Notes: generated by a model not told the origin, from the sequence alone. A DNA stretch of 64,000 nt from Myxococcales bacterium (GCA_012517325.1 JAAYVF010000009.1:40262-104261), one strand, 5' to 3'; positions 1 through 8,877 are shown, counted from the first letter of the stretch. Made by a program: numbers and translations.

Positions 1-2
1 CC

Positions 3-1295
3 CGCGATTTTCCCAAGCAGGTCTATCGCCCGCTCATCCCGCCCCTCTATGCGCTCGTGCACGCGATCGGGGGAATGAGGCCGTTTTTCTTTCATTGGCT
101 CAATTATCTCGTTCATGCCGGCGGCGCGATTTTGCTGTTTCTGCTGCTGCTCAAGCTGACCGCCGCGCGCGACGCTTCCTTCGCCGCCGCCGTCTGGTGG
201 GCGGTTCATCCGGCGCACGTCGAGGCGGTGCAATGGATCAGCGGGCTGGACGACGTGCTTTGCCCGCTGCTGCTCTTGCTGACCTTTTTGCTTTTCCTGT
301 CGGGGAGACGGCTCGGCGCCGGGCTGGCGTACCTCGCGGCGCTGTTGACCAAGGAAGTCGCGGTGATGGCGCCGCCCCTGTTGTTCGTTCTGGCGTTCCG
401 GGAGGCCGCGGGCGACGGCCGGCCGCGGGCGCGCGCGGCGGCGCTCCGCACGGTTTTCTATTTTCTGGCCGCCGGTGCTTACGTGCTGCTGCGCCAGTCG
501 TTGATCGGCCTGCAACAGGACTCTCAATATTGGGGCCACTCGCTGGCCGCCACGCTGCTGACGATGTCCCATTCCTTTTTGATTTACCTGCGCCTGATTT
601 TCTTTCCGCTGTCACTGCGCATCAATTACCTGTTCGACATCGTGCGCGGGTTTTCCCCCCTGGTCCTGGCCGCGGCGGTCGTGCTGGCGCTGCTGGCGAT
701 CGTGATGATCGCCTGCGCCCGGCGCCGGTTTCCGGTTTCTTTCGGCATCGGGTGGTTTTTCGTTTTCATGTTCCCCGCCAGCAACGTGCTGCCGATTCTG
801 GCCCTGGTCGGCGAGCGATTCCTCTACTTGCCCCTGGCGGGCGTGGCCATGCTCATTGCCGCCGTGGGCGCCGGCCTCAAAACCCGCCGGCGCTGGTTCG
901 CCCTGGCCTGGTGCTTGTTGATTTTCTGGCTGGCGGTCGGTTCCTATCAGCGGGTCGGGGTGTGGCTCGACGAGGAAGTTTTCTGGCGGGACATCCTGCG
1001 AAAAGAGCCGGAAATCCTGGGTTACCGCAATAGTCTGGGTTCCTATTACGCGCGGCAGGGACGGTTTGCCGAGGCCGAGGCGCTTTTTATGGAAGTGCTG
1101 CAAAAACGGCCGGCGGATTTCCTGGCGGCGGAAAATCTGGCGCTGTTGTACCTGGACACCGGCCGCCCGGCGCAATCGCTGTCGATGTACCGGCAGCTTC
1201 AGGCGTTCCGGCCGAACGAGCCGCGCTACCGGCAAGGCCTGGAAAAGGCCGAAAAGGCGCTTGCCGCCGCCGCGCCGCAAAACGCGGAGCCCTGA
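3..1295 (+). CDS. TMTC/GT39-like polytopic membrane glycosyltransferase with C-terminal TPRs (5' end outside window)
   Basis: The frame is open from base 3, so the N-terminus lies outside the window; GTG at 57 is only an internal codon. Translation of bases 3-56 gives a stretch ending in YRPL and PPLYALVH, typical of the first luminal loop of TMTC/O-mannosyltransferase-like proteins. About eight hydrophobic segments follow. The last 110 residues or so are hydrophilic and contain at least two tetratricopeptide-like repeats (the YYARQGRFAEAEALF region and the LALLYLDTGRPAQSL region). By family, such proteins transfer sugars from lipid carriers to exported proteins; the substrate here is unknown. 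A strong hairpin follows at 1377-1404. Confidence 0.75.
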   Translation, partial: RDFPKQVYRPLIPPLYALVHAIGGMRPFFFHWLNYLVHAGGAILLFLLLLKLTAARDASFAAAVWWAVHPAHVEAVQWISGLDDVLCPLLLLLTFLLFLSGRRLGAGLAYLAALLTKEVAVMAPPLLFVLAFREAAGDGRPRARAAALRTVFYFLAAGAYVLLRQSLIGLQQDSQYWGHSLAATLLTMSHSFLIYLRLIFFPLSLRINYLFDIVRGFSPLVLAAAVVLALLAIVMIACARRRFPVSFGIGWFFVFMFPASNVLPILALVGERFLYLPLAGVAMLIAAVGAGLKTRRRWFALAWCLLIFWLAVGSYQRVGVWLDEEVFWRDILRKEPEILGYRNSLGSYYARQGRFAEAEALFMEVLQKRPADFLAAENLALLYLDTGRPAQSLSMYRQLQAFRPNEPRYRQGLEKAEKALAAAAPQNAEP

Positions 1296-1376
1296 ATTTT
1301 ATCTGCGCGGATGAAAAAAACGGTTGGCTGATTCCGGCCGGCGCACGCAATGAAAGCGGTGACCGATCATTAAACG

Positions 1377-1404
1377 GCGAAAGGGCGCCGGAGCGCCCTT
1401 TCGC
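1377..1404. terminator. Perfect 12-bp hairpin between convergent genes
   Basis: Arms 1377-1388 and 1393-1404 are exact inverted repeats around a CGGA loop. The hairpin sits between the stop at 1295 (plus) and the stop at 1422 (minus). There is no long T-run directly after either arm, so it is called a probable bidirectional terminator on structure and position. Confidence 0.55.
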
Positions 1405-1421
1405 CTCGATGGTTTTTGTTT

Positions 1422-3821
1422 TCAGAACCGGATGTAGAAGACCAGCATCGCCTCGTGGCCGGGCGCCGCGAACTTTTCTTTCTCCAGCACTACGCGGAGC
1501 TTGCTCGCCAGGTCGGTGTTGCCGGTGTTGTCTTTCAGCATTTCCACTTTTTTCACCTTGCCGTCGGCCCCCAGCGTCAGGCGAACCATCATTTCCTTGC
1601 CCGCCGGTTTGGCCAGGCTTTTGACGGCTTCGTAGAGCCGCTTGGCGACCTCGCCACCCAGCGCGTTGCGGTAGGGCGCTTCGTTGGCGATGCCGAGGAA
1701 CGCCACCGGATCGACGACCAGGCCCTGGACGCCGCCGACCGCCATTTCGTCGGCCGCGATGTTTTTACCGGGTCCGGGCGACGGCTTGTAGGAACGCATC
1801 GCCACGGAAGGCGAAGGGGGCGGTGGGGGCGCCATCGGGCCGTTGCTGGAGCCGGTCATCGCGCCGCTGCCGGCGCCGTACCCCTGGGCTTCCTCCAATT
1901 TGCCGAAGACGCCGTCATAGGAAACGCCCTCGGGCATTTCGACCGGCACTTGCACGGTCTGCGGCTGGCCGTTGACGTTGCGCACCTGCTCCTCGACCGC
2001 GACGAAGGAGGTGAACTGGGTCATCAGCCGGTAGTTCAAGCCCAGATCGGTGATGTCCTTTTCGAGCTGGTCTTTCGATCCGGCGTTGACCTCGAGCTGG
2101 TTCATCAACCGCTCGATGCGCATCCGCGCCCACAGCGAGGCGAGCTGGTCCGAGCCGCCCTTGGCGTTGGGCAGGTTGACGGCGTAGGAAAAGCTCTTGG
2201 CGCCCGCCGCGTCCTTGCCGGTCAAACGGATCGTCGCCGCGCCCGGCTTGGTGTAACGGCCCAGCACAACCAGCGGCTGGTCGGCGTACAGGTCGGGGAT
2301 CTGTTCCGGGTACAGGTCGGTCGTCTGCAGGCCGCCCCATTCGAGGGCCAGATCGCGCAGGACCGGCGCGTCGAGCCGCTGATGGAATTTCTCGACCACC
2401 TGTTCGGCCGGTTCGTCCTGCCGCAGGTACGAGGCGAAGCCCCGGCCTTCCTCGGCCATGCGGTCGATGAGGTAGCGGTTGACCGAACTGCCGACGCCGA
2501 AGAGGAACAGCCGCGCGTCGCCCAGGTTCTGGTGGATCTCGGCGAGGATTTCCGTTTCGTTGCCGATGTAGCCGTCGGTGGTCATCACCACGAGGCGCAG
2601 GCGCTTGGGATCGGCCGGCCAGTTGAGCGCGGCCTGGATCGCCGGCAACATGCGCGTCCCGCTGGTCGATTCGATCTGGTCGATGAACCGCTTGGCCTGG
2701 TTGATGTTCTCGGCGGTGGCCGGCACCGGCCCGGCGGCCATCGAGGTGATGATGTCGTTGAAGTTGAACACCTGGAAGGTGTCGTCGGCGCGCAGGCCCT
2801 TGAGGGCCCGCTTCACCACGTCTTTCGATTTGGCGAGCGGATCGCCCTGCTGGCTGCCGGACGAATCGACGACGAAGAGGATCTCGCGCGGCAGAATCTC
2901 CTGCTTCGCATATTGGCCCTTGGGGGCCAGCAGCAGCAGGAAGAAGCCCTTGCCGCCCTCGCTGTAGGTCAGCGCGCCGAACGCCGGCGCTTTGCCGCGC
3001 ACGTTGTAGCGCAGGATGAAATCCTTGTTGGGAATCGCGTCGCGCGGATCGAGCTTCACCACGGCCTTGGCCGGACCCTGGTTGGCGGTGGTGATCCAGT
3101 GCGAGGTCGAACGCACGTCGGTCACCGGCACGCCGGCGTCGAGGTTGACGGTCACGCTGATGTCGTGGCCCGAGCGTTCGCCGGGTTTGAGCACCGGCGG
3201 GGTGATGCGCGAGGCGTCGGGCACCTTGTCGGTATCCGGCGCCCAGCCGCCGCCCTGCTTGCCGACGATTTTTTCTCCGGGTATGTAACGCGGCCCGACG
3301 ACCATCGGAAAGACGAATTCGTACTCGCCTTTTTCGTACTTCAGGACGGCCACGTAGCTGATGCGGATTTCGATGTTGTCGCCGGGCAGGATGTTGGCCA
3401 CCGACTGCGTGAAGATGTTCGGCCGCTCCTGCTCGAGCAGCGACGCCGTCTTGCCGGCCGCCTTGGCCGCTTCGTAAATCTGCTTCGCCTCCTCGCGCTT
3501 TTTAATGACGCCCTTGATGACCCGCTGGCCGATCGTCATCGTCATGTCGTCCACCGCCGCCTTGTGGGGCAGCGGAAAAACGTAGACGGCCTCGATCGGC
3601 TGCTTGAACGGGTTGACGAACGTTTGCGTGACGGTGACGCGCGACACGAAGCCCGCGATGTCCGCCTGCACGTCGGTGTGCTTCAGGGGCACCTCGACGA
3701 CCTTCTGATCGGCCGACACCACCCGCAACTGGCCGGTGCCGATTTCTTCCTGCTCCGCCCGTGCCGCCAGCGGCAGGGCGAGAACCAACAACATCATCAG
3801 AATGACGATACGCTCCCACAT
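1422..3821 (-). CDS. Secreted VIT domain/von Willebrand A protein with AgmX/TonB-like C-terminus
   Basis: 799 residues. The start at 3821 is chosen because GGGGAG precedes it and the residues that follow form a signal peptide ending at ARA. A VIT (inter-alpha-trypsin) domain spans about residues 25-160, with TFVNPFKQPIEAVYVFPLPH diagnostic. A vWA domain follows with a MIDAS-type DSSGS near residue 316. After a Pro-rich linker the last 65 residues or so (MVRLTLGADGKVKKVEML, then KFAAPGHEAMLVFYIRF) resemble AgmX/PglI or TonB C-terminal domains; that assignment is inference. VIT/vWA proteins are usually metal-dependent adhesion or scaffold proteins of the envelope. The gene stands alone. Confidence 0.85.
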   Translation of the reverse strand: MWERIVILMMLLVLALPLAARAEQEEIGTGQLRVVSADQKVVEVPLKHTDVQADIAGFVSRVTVTQTFVNPFKQPIEAVYVFPLPHKAAVDDMTMTIGQRVIKGVIKKREEAKQIYEAAKAAGKTASLLEQERPNIFTQSVANILPGDNIEIRISYVAVLKYEKGEYEFVFPMVVGPRYIPGEKIVGKQGGGWAPDTDKVPDASRITPPVLKPGERSGHDISVTVNLDAGVPVTDVRSTSHWITTANQGPAKAVVKLDPRDAIPNKDFILRYNVRGKAPAFGALTYSEGGKGFFLLLLAPKGQYAKQEILPREILFVVDSSGSQQGDPLAKSKDVVKRALKGLRADDTFQVFNFNDIITSMAAGPVPATAENINQAKRFIDQIESTSGTRMLPAIQAALNWPADPKRLRLVVMTTDGYIGNETEILAEIHQNLGDARLFLFGVGSSVNRYLIDRMAEEGRGFASYLRQDEPAEQVVEKFHQRLDAPVLRDLALEWGGLQTTDLYPEQIPDLYADQPLVVLGRYTKPGAATIRLTGKDAAGAKSFSYAVNLPNAKGGSDQLASLWARMRIERLMNQLEVNAGSKDQLEKDITDLGLNYRLMTQFTSFVAVEEQVRNVNGQPQTVQVPVEMPEGVSYDGVFGKLEEAQGYGAGSGAMTGSSNGPMAPPPPPSPSVAMRSYKPSPGPGKNIAADEMAVGGVQGLVVDPVAFLGIANEAPYRNALGGEVAKRLYEAVKSLAKPAGKEMMVRLTLGADGKVKKVEMLKDNTGNTDLASKLRVVLEKEKFAAPGHEAMLVFYIRF

Positions 3822-3950
3822 GATCGTGCTCCCCAGCGGATTTTCAGTTGTTTCCTTGATACCACACGGCGGCCGGCCGGTCGAACAACCCGCCCCGCCG
3901 TATATTTTCCTTTGACCTTCGCGGCAGCGATTGGTTCCCCGGGCGGCGGA

Positions 3951-4091
3951 ATGAGCGAATATCGAGGCGGACAATATTATGGACAACAAAATGGACAATA
4001 TGCAGGATATTTTGGCAAATTATCTGAAATGATCATCGGCTTGTATTTCATTCAATTGTTTTATAAAACAATGAATTACAATAGTATATGA
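3951..4091 (+). CDS. Possible small Gly/Tyr/Gln-rich ORF just upstream of fic
   Basis: A 46-codon ATG-initiated ORF ends 10 bases before the fic start. Its product has a GGQYYGQQNGQYAGYFG stretch, then a hydrophobic IIGLYFIQLFY helix. The repetitive part is encoded by tandem 12-bp repeats. No good ribosome site precedes it, and it lacks the S/TxxxE(G/N) motif of Fic antitoxins. It may be chance coding of a regulatory repeat rather than a gene. Confidence 0.2.
   Translation: MSEYRGGQYYGQQNGQYAGYFGKLSEMIIGLYFIQLFYKTMNYNSI
3969..4016 (+). repeat. Four 12-bp iteron-like direct repeats
   Basis: Consecutive 12-mers begin GGACAATATTAT (3969), GGACAACAAAAT (3981), GGACAATATGCA (3993) and a weaker GGATATTTTGGC (4005). 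Exact 12-base spacing, slightly more than one helical turn, suggests a protein-binding array or a small tandem duplication upstream of fic. Confidence 0.55.
4051..4082 (+). promoter_or_regulatory. Candidate fic promoter/operator
   Basis: ATTGTTTT (4055-4062) and AAAACAAT (4065-4072) form an 8-bp palindrome with a 2-base centre, extended imperfectly outward. TACAAT at 4077-4082 is a good -10 match 20 bases before the fic ATG. A clear -35 is lacking. The AT-rich palindrome could be an operator or part of the promoter. Confidence 0.35.
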
Positions 4092-4101
4092 GGTTCCTGA
4101 A

Positions 4102-5283
4102 ATGAGGAAATACGAGCGGACACATCAATGGCTTAAATTTCAAGTCAATCTTCAGGATGCCAGCCCTCGTTTGTGGCTGATGCTTGGCGAGGCGCAGTCG
4201 AAATGCGCGCATATCGCGGGCGTGCCGCTCGACCGCCCAACGGCCGAGAAAATTCATTATCTTTATTTGGCGAAAGGCGTTTTGGCGACGACCGCCATCG
4301 AGGGAAATACCCTTTCGGAGGAGGAAGTCCGGCGGCGGATCGAGGGATCGTTGAAATTGCCGCCGTCGAAGGAATACCTCGGGCAGGAGATCGACAACAT
4401 CGTCGCGACCTGCAACCGGATTCTCGGCGAGATGCTTTCGGGAAAGGCGACGGAACTGACGGTCGACCTTCTTTGCGATTTAAATCGTTCCGTGCTGGCG
4501 AATTTGCCCTTGGAGTCGCACGTGGTTCCGGGCCGGATTCGCCAGGTCGGCGAGGAAGTGGTCGTCGGCGCTTATCGAGGCGCGCCGGGTGAAGATTGCC
4601 GGTATCTCCTGGAGCGATTGTGCGGTTTGCTCAACGACGGCAAAAAAACGGCCCCGGCCGACGAAGGCTTGGCAGCGGCGATCGTTCGCGCGATCGTGGC
4701 GCACCTTTATCTGGCCTGGATTCATCCGTTCGCCGACGGCAACGGCCGCACGGCTCGGTTGGTCGAATTCCTGATTTTGCTGGACGCCGGCATGCCGACC
4801 CCGGCGGCGCATCTCCTCAGCAATCACTACAATCAGACGCGACAGATTTATTACCGGCAATTGCACGGTGCGAGTGCCTCGGGCGGCGATATCCTGCCCT
4901 TTATCGAATACGCGGTCCGGGGTTTGGTGGACAGCCTCCAGGAACAACTCGCGACGATCCGTGACTACCAGTGGCGGGTGATCTGGCGCGATTACGTTTA
5001 TCGAATTTTTCGCGACTCGGCGCACCGGGTTTCCGGCGCCGTTCGGGGGAGGGAACGCGATCTGGTTTTGGCTCTTTCCGATCAATTGGGCTTCGTTCCC
5101 TTGTCGAAAATTCCGCATCTGACGCCGGAATTGGCCGCGACTTACGCCACGAAAACGCGTAAAACCGTCAGCCGCGACGTGAATACCGCGGTGGAACTCG
5201 GACTTTTGGAAAAAACCGCCGACGGTGTCCGCGCCCGGACGGAAACGATTCTGGCGTTTTTGCCCGCGCGAAAAATGAAGTGA
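4102..5283 (+). CDS. Fic domain protein (putative AMP-transferase) with self-inhibitory N-terminal helix
   Basis: 393 residues; GAGG lies 8 bases before the ATG. The Fic core motif H208-PFADGNGR216 is complete, so catalysis (transfer of AMP or a related nucleotide moiety to a target hydroxyl) is expected. TTAIEGN at 63-69 matches the S/TxxxE(G/N) inhibitory motif of class II Fic proteins, where the Glu blocks ATP gamma-phosphate binding. The C-terminal 110 residues or so look like a winged-helix/HTH region (LSKIPHLTPELAATYATKTR), common in this family. The upstream region is AT-rich and carries repeats. The target is unknown; single-gene Fic proteins of this class act in self-regulation or stress control. 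Confidence 0.88.
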   Translation: MRKYERTHQWLKFQVNLQDASPRLWLMLGEAQSKCAHIAGVPLDRPTAEKIHYLYLAKGVLATTAIEGNTLSEEEVRRRIEGSLKLPPSKEYLGQEIDNIVATCNRILGEMLSGKATELTVDLLCDLNRSVLANLPLESHVVPGRIRQVGEEVVVGAYRGAPGEDCRYLLERLCGLLNDGKKTAPADEGLAAAIVRAIVAHLYLAWIHPFADGNGRTARLVEFLILLDAGMPTPAAHLLSNHYNQTRQIYYRQLHGASASGGDILPFIEYAVRGLVDSLQEQLATIRDYQWRVIWRDYVYRIFRDSAHRVSGAVRGRERDLVLALSDQLGFVPLSKIPHLTPELAATYATKTRKTVSRDVNTAVELGLLEKTADGVRARTETILAFLPARKMK

Positions 5284-5313
5284 TCGCCGCACCCGCGCAC
5301 CCGTGCGATAACT

Positions 5314-5342
5314 TGACACTTTCGCGAGGCGCGTGCTAGTTT
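5314..5342 (+). promoter_or_regulatory. Sigma70-type promoter for the barrel protein gene
   Basis: Consensus TTGACA at 5314-5319, a 17-base spacer, then TAGTTT at 5337-5342 preceded by TGC, an extended -10 element. It lies about 100 bases before the start at 5443. Confidence 0.5.
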
Positions 5343-5442
5343 GCCGCTTTGATTTTGCCCTGATTTTACTTTGAGTTATCAGGCTCCCGCGAGGGAGCGG
5401 CGCGCCCGGGACGCCACGCGCGGCCCGGCGGCGGAGGAACGC

Positions 5443-7068
5443 ATGAAAAAAACCCTGCTTTGGTTGGTGCTCGCGGCGCTGGTCGCGGCGGCTTTTCCGC
5501 CGGCGGCGACCGCCGAGGAAAGCCAGCTCGCCGCGGTGGGTTTTAATGTACACGGCTATTACCGCGTCCGTTACGACAACTACTTCGATCTTTCCTGGGC
5601 CGCCACCCAAAAGGGCGACGATTCCGACTGGTGGAGCTGGGTCGACCAGCGGATGCTGTTGCAGCCGACGCTGATCATCAGCGACCCGATCGAGATCAAT
5701 TCGGAACTCGACATCCTGCATAACGTGATGTGGGGCGACAACGCGCTGATCGAGGAGCCGGCGGTGGTCACCGAACGGCAGCCGAACGATCCGGCGTCGA
5801 TCGGCCGCGTCCGCTACGGCACGATGACCTTCCGCTCCGGCAACCTGCTGACCCACTCGACCAGCGACACCGACCGCGATCTGAACGAGGTCGATCCGAT
5901 CGCGGTGCGCCAGTTATACATGCGCGTCACGCTGCCGATCGGCTATTTGAAAATCGGCCGCCAGGCCGACCAATGGGGCATGGGTGTCTACGCCAACTCC
6001 GGCTCGCCGTTCCTGCGTTTCCTGGAAACGCCGGGCGATGTCAACGACCGCAACCACGGCTACGACGCGGACAGCGGCGACGTTTACGACCGGTTCCAGT
6101 TCGGCACGCGGGTGGCGGGCTTCTACTTCCCGTCGATCATGTACGACCGCATCGCCGAAGACAGCTTCAAGACCGGCGACAACGACGTGCACGCCTTCAC
6201 CCTGGCCAACCAGTTCCGCGACATCCGGTTCGCGGATTCGGGCGTTTTCGACGCCGGCTTCTTCATTCAGGGCCGCACCCAGCAGGCCACCTCGGCCTCG
6301 CTCTGGCTGTACGACCTGTGGCTGCGCCTGGGCTACGCCGGCTTCAAGTGGGAACTCGAAGGCCTGGGCGTGCAGGGCAAGGCGACGTTCGTCGATCGCC
6401 AGACCGTGCGCAACCTCGAGGACGAGGGCCTGCCGACCGGCGAACGCGGCGGTGAGGTCAGCATCGGCGCCTACCTCGGCGCGGCGCGCTTTTTGTACGA
6501 CTCCGGCCGCTGGAGCGCGGGGCTCGAATGGGGCTTCTCCTCGCCCGAGGCCGCCAATCCGGACAACGAATTCGACGCCACGGCCGCCGACAATCTGATC
6601 GCGGCGCGGCAGGAATTGAAAAACGATCCGCAAAACGCCAACGCCCGGATCGACTTCACCAACGCGGTGATCGACAACCAGGCCGCGTTCGGCCGCCGGA
6701 TCAACACCTACGCCTTCGACCCCGACTACAAGATCGACCTGATCACCTGGGATCGCCTGATGGGCGGCGCGCTGAAAAACGGCATGTACCTCAAGGCGGG
6801 CGGCTACCTGCGGCCGCTCGACGGCATGCACATCGGACTCAACGTCCTCAACAGCTACCTCAACGAATCGGGCAAGAAGCTCAACGGCAAGGACGCTTCG
6901 CACGACCTGGGTTGGGAAACCGACCTCAACTTCGCCTACACGTTCCACAAGCAATTCACGGCGGACACCTCGATGGGCTACATGATTCCGGGCATGTATT
7001 TCCGGGACATGTACGACGACGTCAGCAACGTCTACACCTTCCAGATCCGCACGATCGTGAATTTTTAG
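5443..7068 (+). CDS. Putative outer-membrane beta-barrel protein
   Basis: 541 residues. The start at 5443 follows GGAGGAAC and begins a clear signal peptide (MKKTLLWLVLAALVAAAF, cleavage near ATAEE). The mature part is rich in alternating aromatic and polar strands (for example FNVHGYYRVRYDNYFDLSW) and ends in an aromatic residue (RTIVNF), as outer-membrane barrels do. RQADQWGMG and the many Trp/Tyr/Asp strands resemble large porin-like or alginate-export-type barrels, but I do not recognise a named family. It probably forms a pore or receptor in the outer membrane. The neighbours give no substrate clue. Confidence 0.6.
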   Translation: MKKTLLWLVLAALVAAAFPPAATAEESQLAAVGFNVHGYYRVRYDNYFDLSWAATQKGDDSDWWSWVDQRMLLQPTLIISDPIEINSELDILHNVMWGDNALIEEPAVVTERQPNDPASIGRVRYGTMTFRSGNLLTHSTSDTDRDLNEVDPIAVRQLYMRVTLPIGYLKIGRQADQWGMGVYANSGSPFLRFLETPGDVNDRNHGYDADSGDVYDRFQFGTRVAGFYFPSIMYDRIAEDSFKTGDNDVHAFTLANQFRDIRFADSGVFDAGFFIQGRTQQATSASLWLYDLWLRLGYAGFKWELEGLGVQGKATFVDRQTVRNLEDEGLPTGERGGEVSIGAYLGAARFLYDSGRWSAGLEWGFSSPEAANPDNEFDATAADNLIAARQELKNDPQNANARIDFTNAVIDNQAAFGRRINTYAFDPDYKIDLITWDRLMGGALKNGMYLKAGGYLRPLDGMHIGLNVLNSYLNESGKKLNGKDASHDLGWETDLNFAYTFHKQFTADTSMGYMIPGMYFRDMYDDVSNVYTFQIRTIVNF

Positions 7069-7100
7069 GCGGGAAATGACGACTGCGGGCAACCGGGGGC

Positions 7101-7120
7101 GCGGCCGCAGCGGCGGCCGC
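7101..7120. terminator. GC-rich 8-bp palindrome between convergent genes
   Basis: GCGGCCGC, AGCG loop, GCGGCCGC lies between the stops at 7068 (plus) and 7132 (minus). There is no T-run, so it is a weak terminator candidate. Confidence 0.35.
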
Positions 7121-7131
7121 CCGCCGCGCGC

Positions 7132-7749
7132 CTATTCCTTCGGCTTCGCGGCGCTGCCGTCCCAGTTGACGGTCACCCACGCGTTGCCCTTCTTTTCCCA
7201 GTCGACGCGGCCCTTCCAGGTTTGCGGCGCGCCGCCCTTGTCCAGCGAGATTTCCACGTAGACCGAGCCCTTCGTGCGGCTGATGCGCGGGTAGGCGACG
7301 ATCGATTTCAAGGTCATCGACTTGACCTGTTTGAGCTTGTCGGTCGAGGGGACGCTCGGATCGGCGCGCATGGCCCGCGCCTGGTCGATGTCGCCCTGGT
7401 TGATGTAATTGACGTAGTCGCTCATCGCGGCCAGCAGATCCTCGCTGGCGGGCTTGGCCGCCGCCGCGGTTTCGGGCGTCGGCGCGACCGGATCGAAGGG
7501 TGCCGGCGTCGGCGACGAACCGCCGACCACCACCGGCTCGGGAGTCGGCGAGGCGGCGGCGACGATCACCGGCGTAGGCGAGGCCGCAGGCGGCGGCGTG
7601 GGCGTGTCGCGGTCGCCGGTGAACAGGACGTAGGTCAGGACGCCGCAGGCGATGTAACCGGCGACCAACAGCAGATCGAACAGCCGCGTCAGCGTGGTCG
7701 TGCGGAACTGGTGCGGCGATTCGGCTTCGAACATGCTCTTGCGGCTCAT
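7132..7749 (-). CDS. Single-pass membrane protein with Pro/Thr-rich stalk, partner of the PP2C phosphatase
   Basis: 205 residues. A cytoplasmic N-terminus is followed by one transmembrane helix (about 22-43), then a low-complexity stalk of TPTPPPAASPTP-like repeats (about 48-95) and a folded C-terminal domain of about 100 residues ending in VDWEKKGNAWVTVNWDG. That domain has the look of an NTF2/SnoaL-like or small beta module, but I do not recognise it. Its ATG overlaps the stop of the upstream phosphatase gene by 4 bases (ATGA), so translation is probably coupled and the two likely act together at the membrane. Confidence 0.7.
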   Translation of the reverse strand: MSRKSMFEAESPHQFRTTTLTRLFDLLLVAGYIACGVLTYVLFTGDRDTPTPPPAASPTPVIVAAASPTPEPVVVGGSSPTPAPFDPVAPTPETAAAAKPASEDLLAAMSDYVNYINQGDIDQARAMRADPSVPSTDKLKQVKSMTLKSIVAYPRISRTKGSVYVEISLDKGGAPQTWKGRVDWEKKGNAWVTVNWDGSAAKPKE

Positions 7750-8747
7750 GATGCGGCCTCGTCATCCGGCGGCGGCGCGCCGCGCTCGAGCCGGCCGGCG
7801 ATCGCCGCCCCCGCCGTCGCGAGCGGGCCCGCCGGCGCGGCCAGGGCCAGGCCGCCCCAGCCGAAACCCCACCACAGAATCAGCAAAACGATGAACCACG
7901 CCGCCAGCACGCCGAGCGCCGCCAGCCGCACCTTCCACCAGAATCCGAGATCCCGCCAGGGGATCGGCGTCCAGGGGATGCGGCCGTGGGCGTGCTCGAT
8001 CGTCGGCGTCGGGGTGACGGCGGCGCTGAGCTTCTGCCCTTGCGGTTGGGTGAACTTGATCATCGCCAGCGAAACGCTGGCCGGGCCGGAACGGGCGATC
8101 GCCTGGCGGACCAGGGTCTCGCCGGCTGCTTCCGGTTCGCCGTTCATCGCCTGGCGGCCGATTTCGATGTCGCTCAGGCTGCGGTAGAGGCCGTCGGTGC
8201 ACAGCAGGTACGTTTCGCCCGGTTGAATGAAATGGGCGTCGGACACGTCGACCTCGATGATCGGGTACAGGCCGACCGCGCGGGTGGGGAATCCGTCATC
8301 CGGCTGATCGGGCGCGACGTGATCCTCGGTGAGCTGGTCGATGACGTAATTCCGCTGGCGGTAGGCGCGGCACCGGCCGGCGTGGGCGATGCGGACCATG
8401 CCTTCCTGATAATGCAGCAGCACGAGGCTGACGGCGGGCGTGCCGAGTTGTTGCTCGGCGGCCGCCTGGCGCAGCGCCGCGTTGGCCAGTCCGAACGCGT
8501 CGACCAACATCTTGCGCGGGCCCTGGCCGTTCCAGGCATGATAGTGTTTGTCGACCGCGTCGACGACCAGCCGCGCCGTCCGGCCGCCCTGGCCCGAGAG
8601 GTCGTGACCGTCGGCGGCGACGAGCAGAATGCCGTGCGTGGTTTTGATCACCACGGCGCAATCCTGCCGCCGGGCCTCGCCGCCCGCTCCGGGCGCCGAG
8701 CTGACCGCGGGCTGAATCTTCAGCGTCTGGTGATCGTACAAACTCAT
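7746..8747 (-). CDS. PP2C-family Ser/Thr protein phosphatase with C-terminal membrane anchor
   Basis: 333 residues; the start at 8747 follows GGGGAA. PP2C motifs are in order: DCAVVI (29-34), AADGHD (44-49, the metal-binding Asp-Gly), the IAHAGRCRAYR strand, and YLLCTDGLYRSLSD. About 60 C-terminal residues form hydrophobic segments that anchor the enzyme, leaving the catalytic domain cytoplasmic. PP2C enzymes remove phosphate from Ser/Thr using two Mn/Mg ions. No Ser/Thr kinase lies nearby, so the substrate is elsewhere or is the coupled stalk protein. A strong promoter is visible at 8849-8877. Confidence 0.85.
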   Translation of the reverse strand: MSLYDHQTLKIQPAVSSAPGAGGEARRQDCAVVIKTTHGILLVAADGHDLSGQGGRTARLVVDAVDKHYHAWNGQGPRKMLVDAFGLANAALRQAAAEQQLGTPAVSLVLLHYQEGMVRIAHAGRCRAYRQRNYVIDQLTEDHVAPDQPDDGFPTRAVGLYPIIEVDVSDAHFIQPGETYLLCTDGLYRSLSDIEIGRQAMNGEPEAAGETLVRQAIARSGPASVSLAMIKFTQPQGQKLSAAVTPTPTIEHAHGRIPWTPIPWRDLGFWWKVRLAALGVLAAWFIVLLILWWGFGWGGLALAAPAGPLATAGAAIAGRLERGAPPPDDEAAS

Positions 8748-8848
8748 GATTCCCCGATAAAATCCGCCGCCGGCATGAAAAAATCTCAATTCCGCGCCGG
8801 CGGATCGCTAAAAATAATTCGGAAACGCCGTTTTCCGACTGATGGGCC

Positions 8849-8877
8849 ATTATAATCCAATTTCGACCGATCGGCAA
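8849..8877 (-). promoter_or_regulatory. Sigma70-type promoter for the PP2C gene
   Basis: Read on the minus strand: TTGCCG (8877-8872), a spacer of exactly 17 bases, then a perfect TATAAT (8854-8849). It gives a leader of about 95 bases before the ATG at 8747. Confidence 0.6.
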
